Source: Terebella lapidaria (taxonomy: Eukaryota > Annelida > Polychaeta > Terebellida > Terebellidae). Taken from it: 64,000 bases of DNA. Positions 22,407 to 35,435 of the stretch are shown here, one piece after another (position 1 is the stretch's first letter; the number at the start of each line of letters is the position of its first letter). Below the pieces are notes generated by a model, which was not told where the DNA came from, did not search any database, and saw nothing but the letters and a program-made list of their open reading frames with translations. The DNA is taken from positions 36,640,165 to 36,704,164 of the forward strand of contig OX424564.1 of the NCBI GenBank assembly GCA_949152475.1, given 5' to 3'. A program made the translations under genes and the position numbers.

Positions 22407-24542
22407 TTTGTTTGTTTGTTTGTCTGTCTGTCTGTTTGCACGATACAGGCCACAGTTTTAGTGCGAGCATCACGAAATTTTTCTGATAGGTAGGTATTCA
22501 CCCAGGAAGGACACCGAAAGTTTTTGAAGAAAATCGGTTTATTGATGACGTCATCAAAAATTCTTGAAAACTCGAAAAATCCCTATCTTTAACATGGGGC
22601 GATTTTTCAAAAATTCATAACTCGTTCAATTTTCAATGAATTCTCTTGAAATTTTAGTCACATGTGCAGAATGACATCCTATATACACATTATAATTTTG
22701 ACCCGGATCGGACCTGGATTACGGATTTGACAGCTATTTGAATTTAACATTGAAAACTCCATTTAACTTATATTTGATATTATATTTCGGTCTATTGTGC
22801 ATATTTCAGCTTGATTTTTCCTACAAAGTGGCGGACTATCATGGTCCATAAACTGAAAAATTTTCATCCGGATCGGATCCGGATTCCGGATTTTATGGAT
22901 ACATTTATTTTTCTTCTGGATCCAATTTTAAAAAAATAATTCAACATTTAATTTTGAAGTTTTTTATGTAGAAAATTGCAGTGTTATTTCTAGTTTATGG
23001 TGCACTTTTCATGTTGAAAATATATTGAAAACTCGCTGAGATATCAAGACGGAAAGAGAGGTGGGGTAAATCTGTTTGTCAGCCCGTTCAAACCCCAATA
23101 AGATGTGGAAACGATTACCCCCTGTGCACTTGTACCGTCTCTAATATCAACACTCGGTCGCGTAGTAATACAATATACCTTGTATGCATCTGAATACTGA
23201 TCTAAAGCAACATTTCTGTGGTTTTCTAACTCAGTAATGCACAAGTGATATAACAAAGCCTAAAACTCTTGTTTAAATACAATCTCTGGCGAGCCAGGGA
23301 CTCTTTTATATCAGCACTATCGGGGGTGACGAAAACGCGTAGGGAGCACCATTCATCTAAAAACCAAAGATCCTGTACATGAAACGGATATACGCAGGGT
23401 CTCTTCTACTTGCGGAGCTTTATTAGTTGACGAATTGAAAATTCGACAACTATGTTGGTCGGTTCCGTTTGTTTGTTTGTTTGTTTGTTTGTCTGTCTGT
23501 CTGTTTGCACGATATAGGCCACAGTTTTAGTGCGAGCATCACGAAATTTTTCTGATAGGTAGGTATTCACCCAGGAAAGACACCGAAAGTTTTTGAAGAA
23601 AATCGGTTTATTGATGACGTCATCAAAAATTCTTGAAAACTCGAAAAATCCCTATCTTTAACATGGGGCGATTTTTCAAAAATTCATAACTCGTTCAATT
23701 TTCAATGAATTCTCTTGAAATTTTAGTCACATGTGCAGAATGACATCCTATATACACATTATAATTTTGACCCGGATCGGACCTGGATTACGGATTTGAC
23801 AGCTATTTGAATTTAACATTGAAAACTCCATTTAACTTATATTTGATATTATATTTCGATCTATTGTGCATATTTCAGCTTGATTTTTCCTACAAAGTGG
23901 CGGACTATCATGGTCCATAAACTGAAAAATTTTCATCCGGATCGGATCCGGATTCCGGATTTTATGGATACATTTATTTTTCTTCTGGATCCAATTTTAA
24001 AAAAATAATTCAACATTTAATTTTGAAGTTTTTTATGTAGAAAATTGCAGTGTTATTTCTAGTTTATGGTGCACTTTTCATGTTGAAAATATATTGAAAA
24101 CTCGCTGAGATATCAAGACGGAAAGAGAGGTGGGGTAAATCTGTTTGTCAGCCCGTTCAAACCCCAATAAGATGTGGAAACGATTACCCCCTGTGCACTT
24201 GTACCGTCTCTAATATCAACACTCGGTCGCGTAGTAATACAATATACCTTGTATGCATCTGAATACTGATCTAAAGCAACATTTCTGTGGTTTTCTAACT
24301 CAGTAATGCACAAGTGATATAACAAAGCCTAAAACTCTTGTTTAAATACAATCTCTGGCGAGCCAGGGGCTCTTTTATATCAGCACTATCGGGGGTGACG
24401 AAAACGCGTAGGGAGCACCATTCATCTAAAAACCAAAGATCCTGTACATGAAACGGATATACGCAGGGTCTCTTCTACTTGCGGAGCTTTATTAGTTGAC
24501 GAATTGAAAATTCGACAACTATGTTGGTCGGTTCCGTTTGTT
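22407..24542 (+). repeat. 1069-bp head array, second block (duplicate of 13511-15646)
   Basis: Two units with heads at 23425 and 24494 (step 1069). The block and the nested elements after it match 13511-18151 at a constant offset of 8896 with very few differences. The first unit looks chimeric: it has GGAAGGACACC like the unit at 12443 but GAATTCTCTTG and GGGACTC like the unit after 13460. Private substitutions include GATATAGGCC near 23512. Confidence 0.88.
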
Positions 24543-24603
24543 AGTTGACGAATTGAAAATTCGACAACTATGTTGGTCAGTTCCGTTTGTTTGTTTGTTT
24601 GTT
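24543..24603 (+). mobile_element. Left end of a family 1 element (continues at 27048)
   Basis: AGTTGACGAATT head, ATGTTGGTCAGTTCCG and TTTG repeats, cut by the family 2 element at 24604-27047. After that element the sequence resumes inside a TTTG/TCTG tract at 27048 and continues to a family 1 terminus at 29260, so head and body can be assigned to one interrupted element. Confidence 0.75.
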
Positions 24604-27047
24604 ACTTGGCGAAATCTTCGATTTTCGCCAAGTATGTTGGTCACTTGCGGATGTTTGTCTGTCTGTTTGTTTGTTTGTATGTTACCTCTCTAGCGGCCAG
24701 AGTTTTCGCTTGATTCTTCCCAAACTTCGTGTGCATATTCTCTAGGATAATGGCTCGCGACTGCACGTTTTCGGTGATTCTAGGTCAAAGGTCAAGGTCA
24801 AGGTCACACAAAACAATGAAAACAGATAAATGACCATAACTCCGGTTCTAATTGTGCTAGAGACTTCAAACCAAGTTCATCTTGTAGATAAACTCGAGTT
24901 CTATCTTCTGTGACCTTGACCTTGACATTTGACCTTGACCTTGAGAAGTTCGCCATGAGGTGAATGTCAAGGTCAAGTACGAAGGTCAGCGCACCATACC
25001 GAGTAGTATATCGTTGGAAAGGTCTTGAGCCCCTGATTCCAGTGATATCTCATTTTTGGCGCTGCGACGTAAACTGACGTCACAATGACGTCATAAACGT
25101 CAAATTTCCGAAATTTCAAAAGGCCATAACATCGTCAATACTGTATGGAATCTCTTGAAACTTGATATGCATATTGACAGCAATGACCTCTACGAATTTA
25201 AGTGCAAAGGTCAAAGGTCAAGGTCAAGGTCATCAAAATCCCAGAAAAACACGTTTCTGGTAATAACATAAGTTTGAATCATCGTGGGCTCATAAAATTT
25301 AAACCATGTCATTCAGAAGAGGTATATCAATCAAACAAATATGTCAATTCCATGATCGACCTCGAACTTTGTCTATAATCTGACAAAACTTAATCAGAAT
25401 CTTATGAGGATTCTGGATTTTACAGATATTTTTAATGTTTTCATGGCTCCAATTTTCACAAATTTACTGAACATTCAATTCTAAAGGATTTCATGCAGTC
25501 ATTTGCAGTGGTATTTCTAGTTTATGGTCCACTTTTCACATTTGGAATAAATTGAAAACTCGCCGAGATATCAAAGTAGAAAGAGCAGTGGGGTGAATCT
25601 GATTCTCAATCCATTCACACAACAATAAGCTGTAGAAACGCTTACCCACTGTGGACATGTCCCTTTCTAAATATACACACTCGGTCGCTTAGTAGTACAG
25701 TATATCATATATATATCCGAATATGTCAAACTGGTATAATAAAGTCTAAAACTCATGTCTAAATACAGTCTGGGTCAAGCGACAGGCCACTTTATATCAG
25801 AACTTTTGGGGGTGACGAACCGCCGGTGTACCGGCGGCGTAGATATCAACCTCATTCCCGGTTTTTACCGGTAATTGGACCAATGATCCTGTACATCATA
25901 AGTAAAATTGCATGCTTCACTCTTTTGTTTTTTCGCACTCTAGCGTCCACAATTTTTGCGCTAGCATCCCCAAACTTTTTTGGTGTATAGCTATTCGCCC
26001 TATGACGGCACTGCACGTTTTTGAAAAAAATAAGTCTATTGATAACGTCACTAAAAATTCTTGAAAACTCGGAAAATCCCTATCTTTAACATAGAGCAAA
26101 ATTTCAAAAATTCACACAGCAGTCAAATTTACAGCAGTACCTCCGAAAGTTTGTCCACCAATATATGTTGATATTGTCCATCAAATTGCAAAATTTTACT
26201 TGGATCGGTTGAACGTCAATGACGTCATGACGTAAAACATCAATTTTAAAAATGGGGCTATATCTCGGAAACTATTCGTCGTACAGAGAAGCGGATTGCA
26301 CCACTGGAAAGCTCGTTGAATTCTGGTTTAGAGGGGTACTGTCCGATACTTTTCCGCCATGATAGATTTTCCGCTATGACGTCATAAACGTATGGCCTGT
26401 CATACCAATTTTTCGACTTTTCATCAAACTTCCAAACATCCACAGTGCACTCAAATTTGAAGGTATTAGACTGTAATTAATAGAACATATGTGAAATAAT
26501 AATACCCAGCCATATACCAAGTTTCAACACGCTACGTGCAACGTCGATGACGTCATGACGTAAAACGTCAATTTTTAAAATGGGGCTATATATCGAGAGG
26601 TATTTGTCGTACAGAAGAGCGGATTGCACCATTGGAAAGCTCGTTGAATTCTGGTTTAGGAGGGTACTGTCCAATACTTTTCCGCCATGATAGATTTTCC
26701 GCTATGACGTAATAAACGTAATGCCTGCCGTACCAATTTTTCGACTTTTCAGCAAACATTGAAACATCCACAGTGCACTCAAATTTGAAGTTATTAGACT
26801 GTAATTATGGGAACCTATATCGAATATTAATACCAAGCCATGTACAGAGTTGAAACACGTTACATTCGACAACAATGACGTCATGATGTCAAACGTCCAT
26901 TTTCGAAATAGGATTGTATCTGGCTAAGTATTAATTCCTAATGAAATGGATTACACCCTCGGAAACCTCATTCAATTATGCTTAAAGTAGGCCACGCATG
27001 TAGAAAGAGATTTCGACAAGTTTGGCCTTTAGGCCAATGGTATCTCG
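24604..27047 (+). mobile_element. Family 2 Helentron/HINE-like element, copy 2
   Basis: Same length (2444 bp) as the copy at 15708-18151 and nearly identical, including hairpins at 25820-25837 and 27022-27037 and the 328-bp repeats. Both copies sit in the same place in the same host head, so this copy arose by segmental duplication and not by a second insertion. Its right flank differs: here it is TCTG repeats of the host unit, whereas copy 1 is followed by a family 3 head. Confidence 0.82.
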
Positions 27048-29260
27048 TTTGTCTGTCTGTCTGTCTGTCTGTCTGTTAGCACGATACAGGCCACAGTTTT
27101 AGTGCGAGCATCACGAAATTTTTCAGATAGGTAGGTATTCACCCAGGAAGGACACCGAAAGTTTTTGAAGAAAATCGGTTTATTGATGACGTCATCAAAA
27201 ATTCTTGAAAACTCGAAAAATCCCTATCTTTAACATGGGGCGATTTTTCAAAAATTCATAACTCGTTCAATTTTCAATGAATTCTTTTGAAATTTTAGTC
27301 ACATGTGTAGAATGACATCCTATACACACATTATAATTTTGACTCGGATCGGACCCGGATTACGGATTTGACAGCTATTTGAATTTAACATTGAAAACTC
27401 CATTTAACTTATATTTTATATTATATTTCGGTCTATTGTGCATATTTCAGCTTGATTTTTCCTACAAAGTGGCGGACTATCATGGTCCATAAACTGAAAA
27501 AATTTCATCCGGATCGGATCCGGATTCCGGATTTTATGGATACATTTATTTTTCTTCTGGATCCAATTTTTAAAAAATAATTCAACATTTAATTTTGAAG
27601 TTTTTTATGTAGAAAATTGCAGTGTTATTTCTAGTTTATGGTGCACTTTTCATGTTGAAAATATATTGAAAACTCGCTGAGATATCAAGACGGAAAGAGA
27701 GGTGGGGTAAATCTGTCTGTCAGCCCGTTCACACGCCAATAAGATGTGGAAACGATTACCCCCTGTGCACTTGTACCGTCTCTAATATCAACACTCGGTC
27801 GCGTAGTAATACAATATGCCTTGTATGCATCTGAATACTGATCTCAAACAACATTTCTGTGGTTTCCTAACTCAGTGACACACGAGTGATATAACAAAGC
27901 CTAAAACTCTTGTCTAAATACAATCTGTGGCAAGCCAGGGGCTCTTTTATATCAGCACTATCGGGGGTGATGTACCGGCGTAGAAGTCCGCCTCATTCCC
28001 GGTTTTTAGCGGTAATTTGTTCGAGGACCAAAGGTCCTGTTCATGCACCAGATATATTTTTGTTGAGTTTCTTTGTTACTTGGCGAAATCATTGTTCGCA
28101 ACAGTGCAGCCACAGTTTGCGTGTGATCCAAACCACACTTACCACATGTAACAATCTGCCTCCATCCTAAATCAGCCTAATTTCGAGGGCCGAATGATGA
28201 TGTCACTAGACACTGCCAAAGATTAACAAAATCCCTATCTCTCATCATTGCCAAACTAAAAAACAAATTTAAAAATTCAAAAAGCAATCAAATTGAGACC
28301 GACTCCCTTCAAATTTGGTATGCCTCTATATGTTAACATTTTCCATCAATGTATGAAGTTTTGATTGGATCTTTTAAATGTCAACGACGTCATCACGTCA
28401 AATGTCAATTTTCGAAATATGGCTGTATCTCGGTAAATATTTCTCCCAGAATGGATCGGATTACACCATTGGAAAGCTTGTTCAATTCTGCTTGAGGCAG
28501 GTAATGTGTGATTCTATCCTGCCATGACAAATTTTCAGTATGACGACATAAACGTAGTTCCCATAATGCCAGTGTTTAAAAACTTCAATGTTCTATGAAA
28601 GCCTATCATTTTCACATTCAATTTAACTGCAAATGAATTGTAATTGTCTGTGGATGTGTAGCACTATCAATCATATATCATGTTTCAACTGATTGGTGAA
28701 ATGCCATTGACGTCATACATATTATCTTAAGATATTATAATGTTTTCCAACCTGAATATAACTTTTGACTTTGGTAACAATAATAAATGATACAAAATCA
28801 AATCAGTAAAAATTTATAATCACAATATTAACAGGTATATTTAGGAACACCAGTATATCAGGTTTGTAGTCTGCCATTGACGCCAATGACGTCATATAAG
28901 ATTTCCGCAATTGATGCGGCCTGTAGCCTCTGATTCGCTGTTTTCTTCATCAGCACTTGACCGTCCATATTTCTAGCTTTAATTCTTCTAAACTTGGAAA
29001 ATGTATTCTGCAGAACGAGCGCTCCAGGCCACGTGATTTTGGTGCTTCTAATATGAAGAAAGATTTTGACAAGTTTGGCCTTTAGGCCAATGGTATCTGC
29101 TTGCCAAAATTAAAATTTCGACTTACTGAGATGTATTTATCTCGGATCATTATCCACGACATGTACTATGTCTAAAGGGTGGCCCCATTACTATAACCTT
29201 GACCTTTACATAGCAACGATAGTTTGCAAATTCGTCAACTGCCGGGCCTATGGCCCCTCG
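27048..29260 (+). mobile_element. Family 1 element: one 5' unit plus intact 3' body and terminus
   Basis: Continuation of the head at 24543. First comes one array-type unit (TACAGGCCACAG, TGACGTCA palindrome, CCGGATCGG cluster, TTATATCAGCACTATCGGGGG), then directly the 3' body (GTGATGTACCGGCGTAGAAG onward) without the TTGCGGAGCTTT tail found in arrays. It ends AATTCGTCAACT, GGGCCTATGGCCC (29244-29256), CCCTCG. With 24543-24603 this gives an un-arrayed element of about 2.27 kb, the best candidate for the ancestral form from which head arrays were made. It holds the older family 2 insertion at 28078-29099. Confidence 0.75.
28078..29099 (+). mobile_element. Older nested family 2 element, second copy
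   Basis: Homologue of 11248-12279 at the same site of the family 1 3' body. It starts ACTTGGCGAAATCATTGTTC and ends TTTTGACAAGT, TTGGCCTTTAGGCCAA, TGGTATCTG. The two copies show scattered substitutions and small indels (for example near 28720-28800 and 28880-28900), a clearly older divergence than that between the arrays. Confidence 0.6.
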
Positions 29261-29262
29261 TT

Positions 29263-31609
29263 AGTTGACGAATTAAAAATTCGTCAACTATGTTGGTCAG
29301 TTCGGTTTGTTTGTGTGTCTGTCTGTCTGTCTGTCTGTTTGCACGTTACAGGCCACAGTTTTGGCCGGATCATCACCAAATCGTATGGATACAATGGCTA
29401 GTTACATACCTGGAAACCGTTGAATTTTGGTGACCCTAGGTCAAAGGTCAAGGTCAAGGTCACACAAAACGTTGAAAACACATAAGTGGTCATAACTCCG
29501 GTTCTAATCATTCTAGAGACTTCTAACCAAGTGCATATTGTAGATACACCCGAGTTCTATCGTCTGTGACCTTGACCTTGACATTTGACCTTGACCTTGA
29601 AAAGTTCGCCCCAGGTCGAAGTCAAGGTCAAGTACGAAGGTCAGCGCAGCATATTGAGTAGTATATCAATGGAAAGGTCTTGACCCCTGATCGCAGTGAT
29701 ACCCTATTTTCGGCGCTGCGACGTACACTGACGTCACAATGACGTCATAAACGTCAAATTCCCGAAATTTCAAAAGGCCATAACATCGTCAATACTGTAT
29801 GGAATCTCTTGAAACTTGATATGCATACTGACAGCAATGACCTCTACGAATTTAAGTGCAAAGGTCAAAGGTCAAGGTCAAGGTCATCAAAATCCCAAAA
29901 AAACACGTTTCCGGTAATAGCATCCGTTTGAATTGTCGTAGGTTCATCAAATTTGAACCATATCATTTAGAAGAGGTATAGCAATCGGACTTATATGTCA
30001 ATTTCATGATTGACCTTGAACTTGGTCAGGAAAACAAGGTCATATTAGGAGAACTTCAAGGTCAAATTTTAAAACTAACTGAAACCTATCAAGTAGTATA
30101 TCAAATGAAAGGTCTTGATTCCCTGGTACATACTTTTTCATCAGTTTTGAGATGTGACGTTTATTGACGTCACAGTGACGTCATAAACGTTAATTTTTTA
30201 AAATTTCAAACGGTCATAGTGTCCACAAATTTTGTTTGATTCTGATGAAATTTTACAGATATAATATATATATTCATGCACAGGAAATGTACAATTTTTG
30301 TGACTCAAGTCCCAAAGTCGAGGTCAAGGTCACGCAAAATGTTAAAAACACATAAGTGGCCATAATTCCGGTTCTATTTGTGCTAGCGACTTCAAACCAA
30401 GTTCATATTGTAGATAAACTCGAGTTCTATCTTCTGTGACCTTGACCTTGGCATTTGACTTTGACCTTGAGAAGTTCGCCATGAGGTGAATGTCAAGGTC
30501 AAGTACGAAGGTCAGCGAATCATATCGAGTAGTATATCGTTTGAAAGGTCTTGTCCACCTGATTGCAGTGATACCTTATTTTCGGCGCTGCGACGTACAC
30601 TCACGTCACAATGACGTCATAAACGTCAAGTTACCGAAATTTCAAAAGGCCATAACAGCGTCAATACTGTATGGAATATCTTGAAACTTGACATGCGTAT
30701 TAATAGCATTGACCTCTACGAATTGAAATACAAAGGTCAAAGGTCAAGGTCAAGGTCATCGAAATCCCAGAAAATCACCTTTTCGCTTATAACATCTGCT
30801 TGAATCCTTGTAGTCTCATAAAATTCGTACCATATCATTCAGAAGAGGCATGGTAATCATACGTACATGTCAATTTCATAATTGACTTTGAACTTGGTCG
30901 CAAAAATGAGGACACATTCAAAACTTTAAGGTCAAATTTTCAAACTAACTGAAACATATCACAGTTTAGGTCGGATCATCACCAAACTTTATGGGAACAT
31001 TCTTTAGGCTCAAAGCCAGGCACCCATTGATTTTAGTCAGATTCGCCTGTAAAATGTTGCCATGGCAACGGAAAACTGCTTTGCATTCTATTGTTATCAT
31101 TAAAATCTAGTTTGTTCTTCGTATATTACCGCTCTACAAGCCACAGTTTTGGACGTATCATGACCAAATTGTACGTATGAAATGCTTTTGTGTATACTTG
31201 GAAATGGGTGAAATTTGGGGACACTAGGTCAAAGGTCAAGGTCAAGGTCAAATAAAATGTCAAAAACACATAAATGCCCATAACTTCGGTTCTAATCGCC
31301 CTAGAGACTTCAAACCAAGTTCATATTGTAGATTAACTCGAGTTCTATCTTCTGTGACCTTGACCTTGACATTTGACCTTTGACCTCATTTTCAAGGTCA
31401 GAGCACAATGTGGCTAATATATCGCTTTTTATCGACTTTACAGCTTTGGACATACATGTATAGGAAATGGTATATGTTAAATCTTCTCATGATTTGAAAA
31501 TTCAGGTCAGAGCACAAAATGGCTAATATCTCACTAAAACATATATCTAAAACATATATTGTCCGGTAACCTTCCTAATTCGTCAACTGCCGGGCCTATG
31601 GCCCCTCGT
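29263..31609 (+). mobile_element. Family 1B Helentron/HINE-like element, copy 2
   Basis: About 2.35 kb and collinear with 4421-6766. Perfect head palindrome (AGTTGACGAATT/AATTCGTCAACT), three AGGTCA-rich modules, GTTGCCATGGCAAC at 31056-31069, hairpin at 31592-31604, end CCCTCG. It abuts the preceding family 1 element with only a T between the CCCTCG end (29260) and TAGTTGACG, and the next family 1 head starts at 31611, so three family 1 units stand end to end. Confidence 0.8.
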
Positions 31610-31610
31610 T

Positions 31611-32744
31611 AGTTGACGAATTGAAAATTCGACAACTATGTTGGTCAGTTCCGTTTGTTTGTTTGTTTGTTTGTTTGTCTGTCTGTCTGTCTGTCTGTTT
31701 GCACGTTACAGGCCACAGTTTTAGTGCGAGCATCACCAAATTTTTCTGATAGGTAGGTATTCACCCAGGAAGGACACCGAAAGTTTTTGAAGAAAATCGG
31801 TTTATTGATGACGTCATCAAAAATTCTTGAAAACTCGAAAAATCCCTATCTTTAACATGGGGCGATTTTTCAAAAATTCATAACTCGTTCAATTTTCAAT
31901 GAATTCTCTTGAAATTTTAGTCACATGTGTAGAATGACATCCTATACACACATTATAATTTTGACCCGGATCGGACCCGGATTACGGATTTGACAGCTAT
32001 TTGAATTTAACATTGAAAACTCCATTTAACTTATATTTTATATTATATTTCGGTCTATTGTGCATATTTCAGCTTGATTTTTCCTACAAAGTGGCGGACT
32101 ATCGTGGTCCATAAACTGACAAAATTTCATCCGGATCGGATCCGGATTCCGGATTTTATGGATACATTTATTTTTCTTCTGGATCCAATTTTTAAAAAAT
32201 AATTCAACATTTAATTTTGAAGTTTTTTATGTAGAAAATTGCAGTGTTATTTCTAGTTTATGGTGCACTTTTCATGTTGAAAATATATTGAAAACTCGCT
32301 GAGATATCAAGACGGAAAGAGAGGTGGGGTAAATCTGTCTGTCAGCCCGTTCACACGCCAATAAGATGTGGAAACGATTACCCCCTGTGCACTTGTACCT
32401 TCTCTAATATCAACACTCGGTCGCGTAGTAATACAATATGCCTTGTATGCATCTGAATACTGATCTCAAACAACATTTCTGTGGTTTCCTAACTCAGTGA
32501 CACACAAGTGATATAACAAAGCCTAAAACTCTTGTCTAAATACAATCTGTGGCAAGCCAGGGGCTCTTTTATATCAGCACTATCGACATTTACGAAAATG
32601 CGTAGGGAGCACCATTCATCTAAAAACCAAAGATCCTGTACATGAAACGGATATACGCAGGGTCTCTTCTACTTGCGGAGCTTTATTAGTTGACGAATTG
32701 AAAATTCGACAACTATGTTGGTCAGTTCCGTTTGTTTGTTTGTT
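31611..32744 (+). repeat. 1077-bp family 1 head array, left block
   Basis: Heads at 31611 and 32688 (step 1077). The unit is homologous to the 1069-bp unit with two more tetranucleotides (12 in place of 10). The tail carries a variant, CTATCGACATTTACGAAAAT, instead of CTATCGGGGGTGACGAAAAC; it is shared by the units ending at 36487 and 37564. The second unit is cut after its head by the family 4 element. Confidence 0.9.
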
Positions 32745-33009
32745 ACTTGGCGAAATCGCTAAAGCGATTTTGCCAAGTATGTTGGTCACTTGAGTGGGTT
32801 TGTATGTTTGTTTGTTGGTTTGTTTGCACTCTACAGTCCACAGTCTTCATGCACTTTTTACGAAATCCATAGAGCATCCTCAAGATCGGAATTCTAGGTC
32901 AATGAACTTTTTTCGTGATCCTACATCATTTAGTTTCTGCATAATTAACAAAGTTATTAATTTCGTTCATTCAAACCCATGTTAACCGAAAACCAAGCTG
33001 TAACTTGGT

Positions 33010-35410
33010 AAATATGTATCGTAGAGTGAAAAGGACCCCATTTTCGAACTTTGGGCTATAGAGAAGATGATGTGATGATGGAAACGATGTAATTAGGCCA
33101 AAGTCGATCACTGTGACCTAATTTCGGGTCAAAAAATGAACTTTGACCTACTTTTCCAAAAGTGATGCCAAGACCCTGAGATATGCAAATCTGCAGGAAT
33201 TTCTGAAATAGGACAGTTCTTTGATGAGTTATGGCCTAATTAAGGTGCTAATTGCAGCAACATTCTGTATCTCGCTTAATATTGGTCGTAGAGCAAAAAG
33301 GACCTCATTTTTGCACTTTGGGCTATAGAGAAGATGATGTGATGATGGAAACGATGTAATTAGGCCAAAATAGGTCGGTGTGACCTAATTTCGGGTCAAA
33401 AAATGAACTTTGACCTACTTTTCCAAAAGTGATGCCAAGACCCTGAGACATTCAAATCTGCAAGAATTTCTGAAATCGGACAGTTCTTTGATGAGTTATG
33501 GCCTAATTAAGGTGCTAATTGCAGCACAAATCTGTATCTCGCTTAATATTGGTCGTAGAGCAAAAAGGACCTCATTTTTGGACTTTGGGCTATAAAGAAG
33601 ATGATGTGATGATGGAAACGATGTAATTAGGCCAAAATAGGTCACTTTGACCTATTTTCGGGTGAAAAAATGAACTTTGGCCTACTTTTCCAAAAGTGAT
33701 GCCAAGACCCTGAGACATGCAAATCTGCAAGAATTTCTGAAATCGGACAGTTCTTTGATGAGTTATGGCCTAATTAAGGTGCTAATTGCAGCACAAATCT
33801 GTATCTCCCTTAATATTGGTCGTAGAGCAAAAAGGACCTCATTTTTGGACTTTGGGCTATAAAGAAGATGATGTGATCATGGAAACGATGTGATTAGGCC
33901 AAAATAGGTCCCTGTGACCTAATTTCGGGTTAAAAAATGAACTTTGGCCTACTTTTCTAAAAGTGATGCCGAGACCCTGAGACATGCAAATCTGCAAGAA
34001 TTTCTGAAATCGGACAGTTCTTTGATGAGTTATGGCCTAATTAGGGTGCTAATTGCAGCACAAATTCTGTATCTTGCTTAATATTGGTCGTAGAGCAAAA
34101 AGGACATCATTTTTGGACTTTGGGCTATAAAGAAGATGATGTGATGATGGAAACGATGTAATTAGGCCAAAATAGGTCACTGTGACCTAATTTCGGGTTA
34201 AAAAATGAACTTTGGCCTACTTTTCTAAAAGTGATGCAAAAACCCTGAGACATGCAAATCTGCAAGAATTTCTGAAACCGGACAGTTCTTCGATGAGTTA
34301 TGGCCTAATTGAGGTGCTAATTACAGCACAAATCTGTATCTCGCTTAATATTGGTCTTACAGCAAAAAGGACCTCATTTTTGGACTTTGGGCTATGAAGA
34401 AGATGAAGTGATGATGGAAAGGATGTAATTAGGCCAAAATAGATCACTGTGACCTAATTTCGGGTGAAAAAATTAACTTTGGCCTAATTTTCCAAAAGTG
34501 ATGCTCAATAATGGTCGTAGAGCGAAAAGGACCTCAGTTTCGGACTTTGGGCCATGAAGAAGATGATGTGATGATGAAGTCGTTGTAATTAGGTCAAAAT
34601 AGGTCACTGTGACCTAATTTCGGGTCAAAAAATGAACTTGGGCCTACTTTTCCAAAAGTAATGCCAAGGCCCTAGGACATGCAAATCTGCAAGAATTTCT
34701 GAAATCGGACAGTTCTTTGATGAGTTATGGCCTAATTAGGGTGCTGATTACAACACAAATCTGTATCTCGCTTAATATAGGTCGTAAAGCGAAAAGGACC
34801 TCATTTTCGGACTTTGGGCCATGAAGAAGATGATGTGATGATGAAGTCGATGTAATTAGGTCAAATAGGTCACTGTGACCTGATTTCGGGTCAAAAAATG
34901 AACTTTGGCCTACTTCTCCAAAAGTGATGCCAAGACCCTGAGACATGCAAATCTGCAAGAATTTCTGAAATCGGACAGTTATTTGATGAGTTATGGCCTA
35001 ATTAATGTGGGATTAATGTGCAGCACAATTCTGTACCTCACATAATATTGGTCACATCGCAAAAAGGACCTCACTTTCGGACTCTGGGCTATAAAGAAGA
35101 TGATGTGATGATGAAATCAATGTAATTAGGCCAAAATAGGTCACTATGGCCTTATTCCATGTCAAAATATGAACTTTGGCCTACTTTTCCAAAAGTGTTG
35201 TCAAAATCATAGGGCACGCGAATTTGCAAGAATTTATGAAATGGCCAATTCTTTTTTGAGTTATAGCCTAATTAAGATGCTGATTACAGCACAAATCTAT
35301 ATCTTGCCTATTATTGGTCGTAGAGCAAAAATGAACTCATTTTTGTACTTTGGGCTATGAGGAAGATGGTGTGATGATGTAACTGAAGTAATTGGGACAA
35401 AATAGGTCAT
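33010..35410 (+). repeat. 267-bp satellite array in the family 4 element
   Basis: About 9 copies with step 267-268; AAGATGATGTGATGATG-type sequence recurs at about 33065, 33332, 33599, 33866, 34134, 34391, 34559, 34827, 35097 and 35365. One copy near 34390-34510 is about 100 bp short. Units contain AGGTCACTGTGACCT-type inverted AGGTCA repeats, perfect at 33639-33653 (spacer CTT), 34174-34188, 34601-34615 and 34867-34881 (spacer CTG). Divergence rises towards the right edge (35100-35400). Frames of about 61 codons at 33410, 33677 and 34212 are one repeat read several times. Confidence 0.9.
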
Positions 35411-35435
35411 AACTTTCCGATATTTCGCCAAGTTC

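Larger units (their letters stand above)
21081..22407 (+). mobile_element. Family 3 Helentron/HINE-like element, complete copy
   Basis: About 1.33 kb. The head (ACTTGGCCAAAT / ATTTGGTCAAGT) is the same as at 18158, and the next ~140 bp match that copy closely. The right end is ATTTGGCCAAGT, a perfect inverted copy of the head arm, then hairpin GTCGCGC-TAT-GCGCGAC (22374-22390) and AGGCCTCGGGCTCTCG. Inside are two 105-bp direct repeats with 263 bp between them. The right flank is a TTTG/TCTG tract. The 112-codon frame at 21098-21436 starts within the TTTG tract and crosses into the direct repeat; it is not supported as a gene. Confidence 0.78.

Noticed and set aside
33010-35410. CRISPR-like or coding repeat protein in the 267-bp array
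   Set aside because: Units are long, lack short repeat/spacer structure, and frames break between units; it is satellite DNA in a eukaryotic element.
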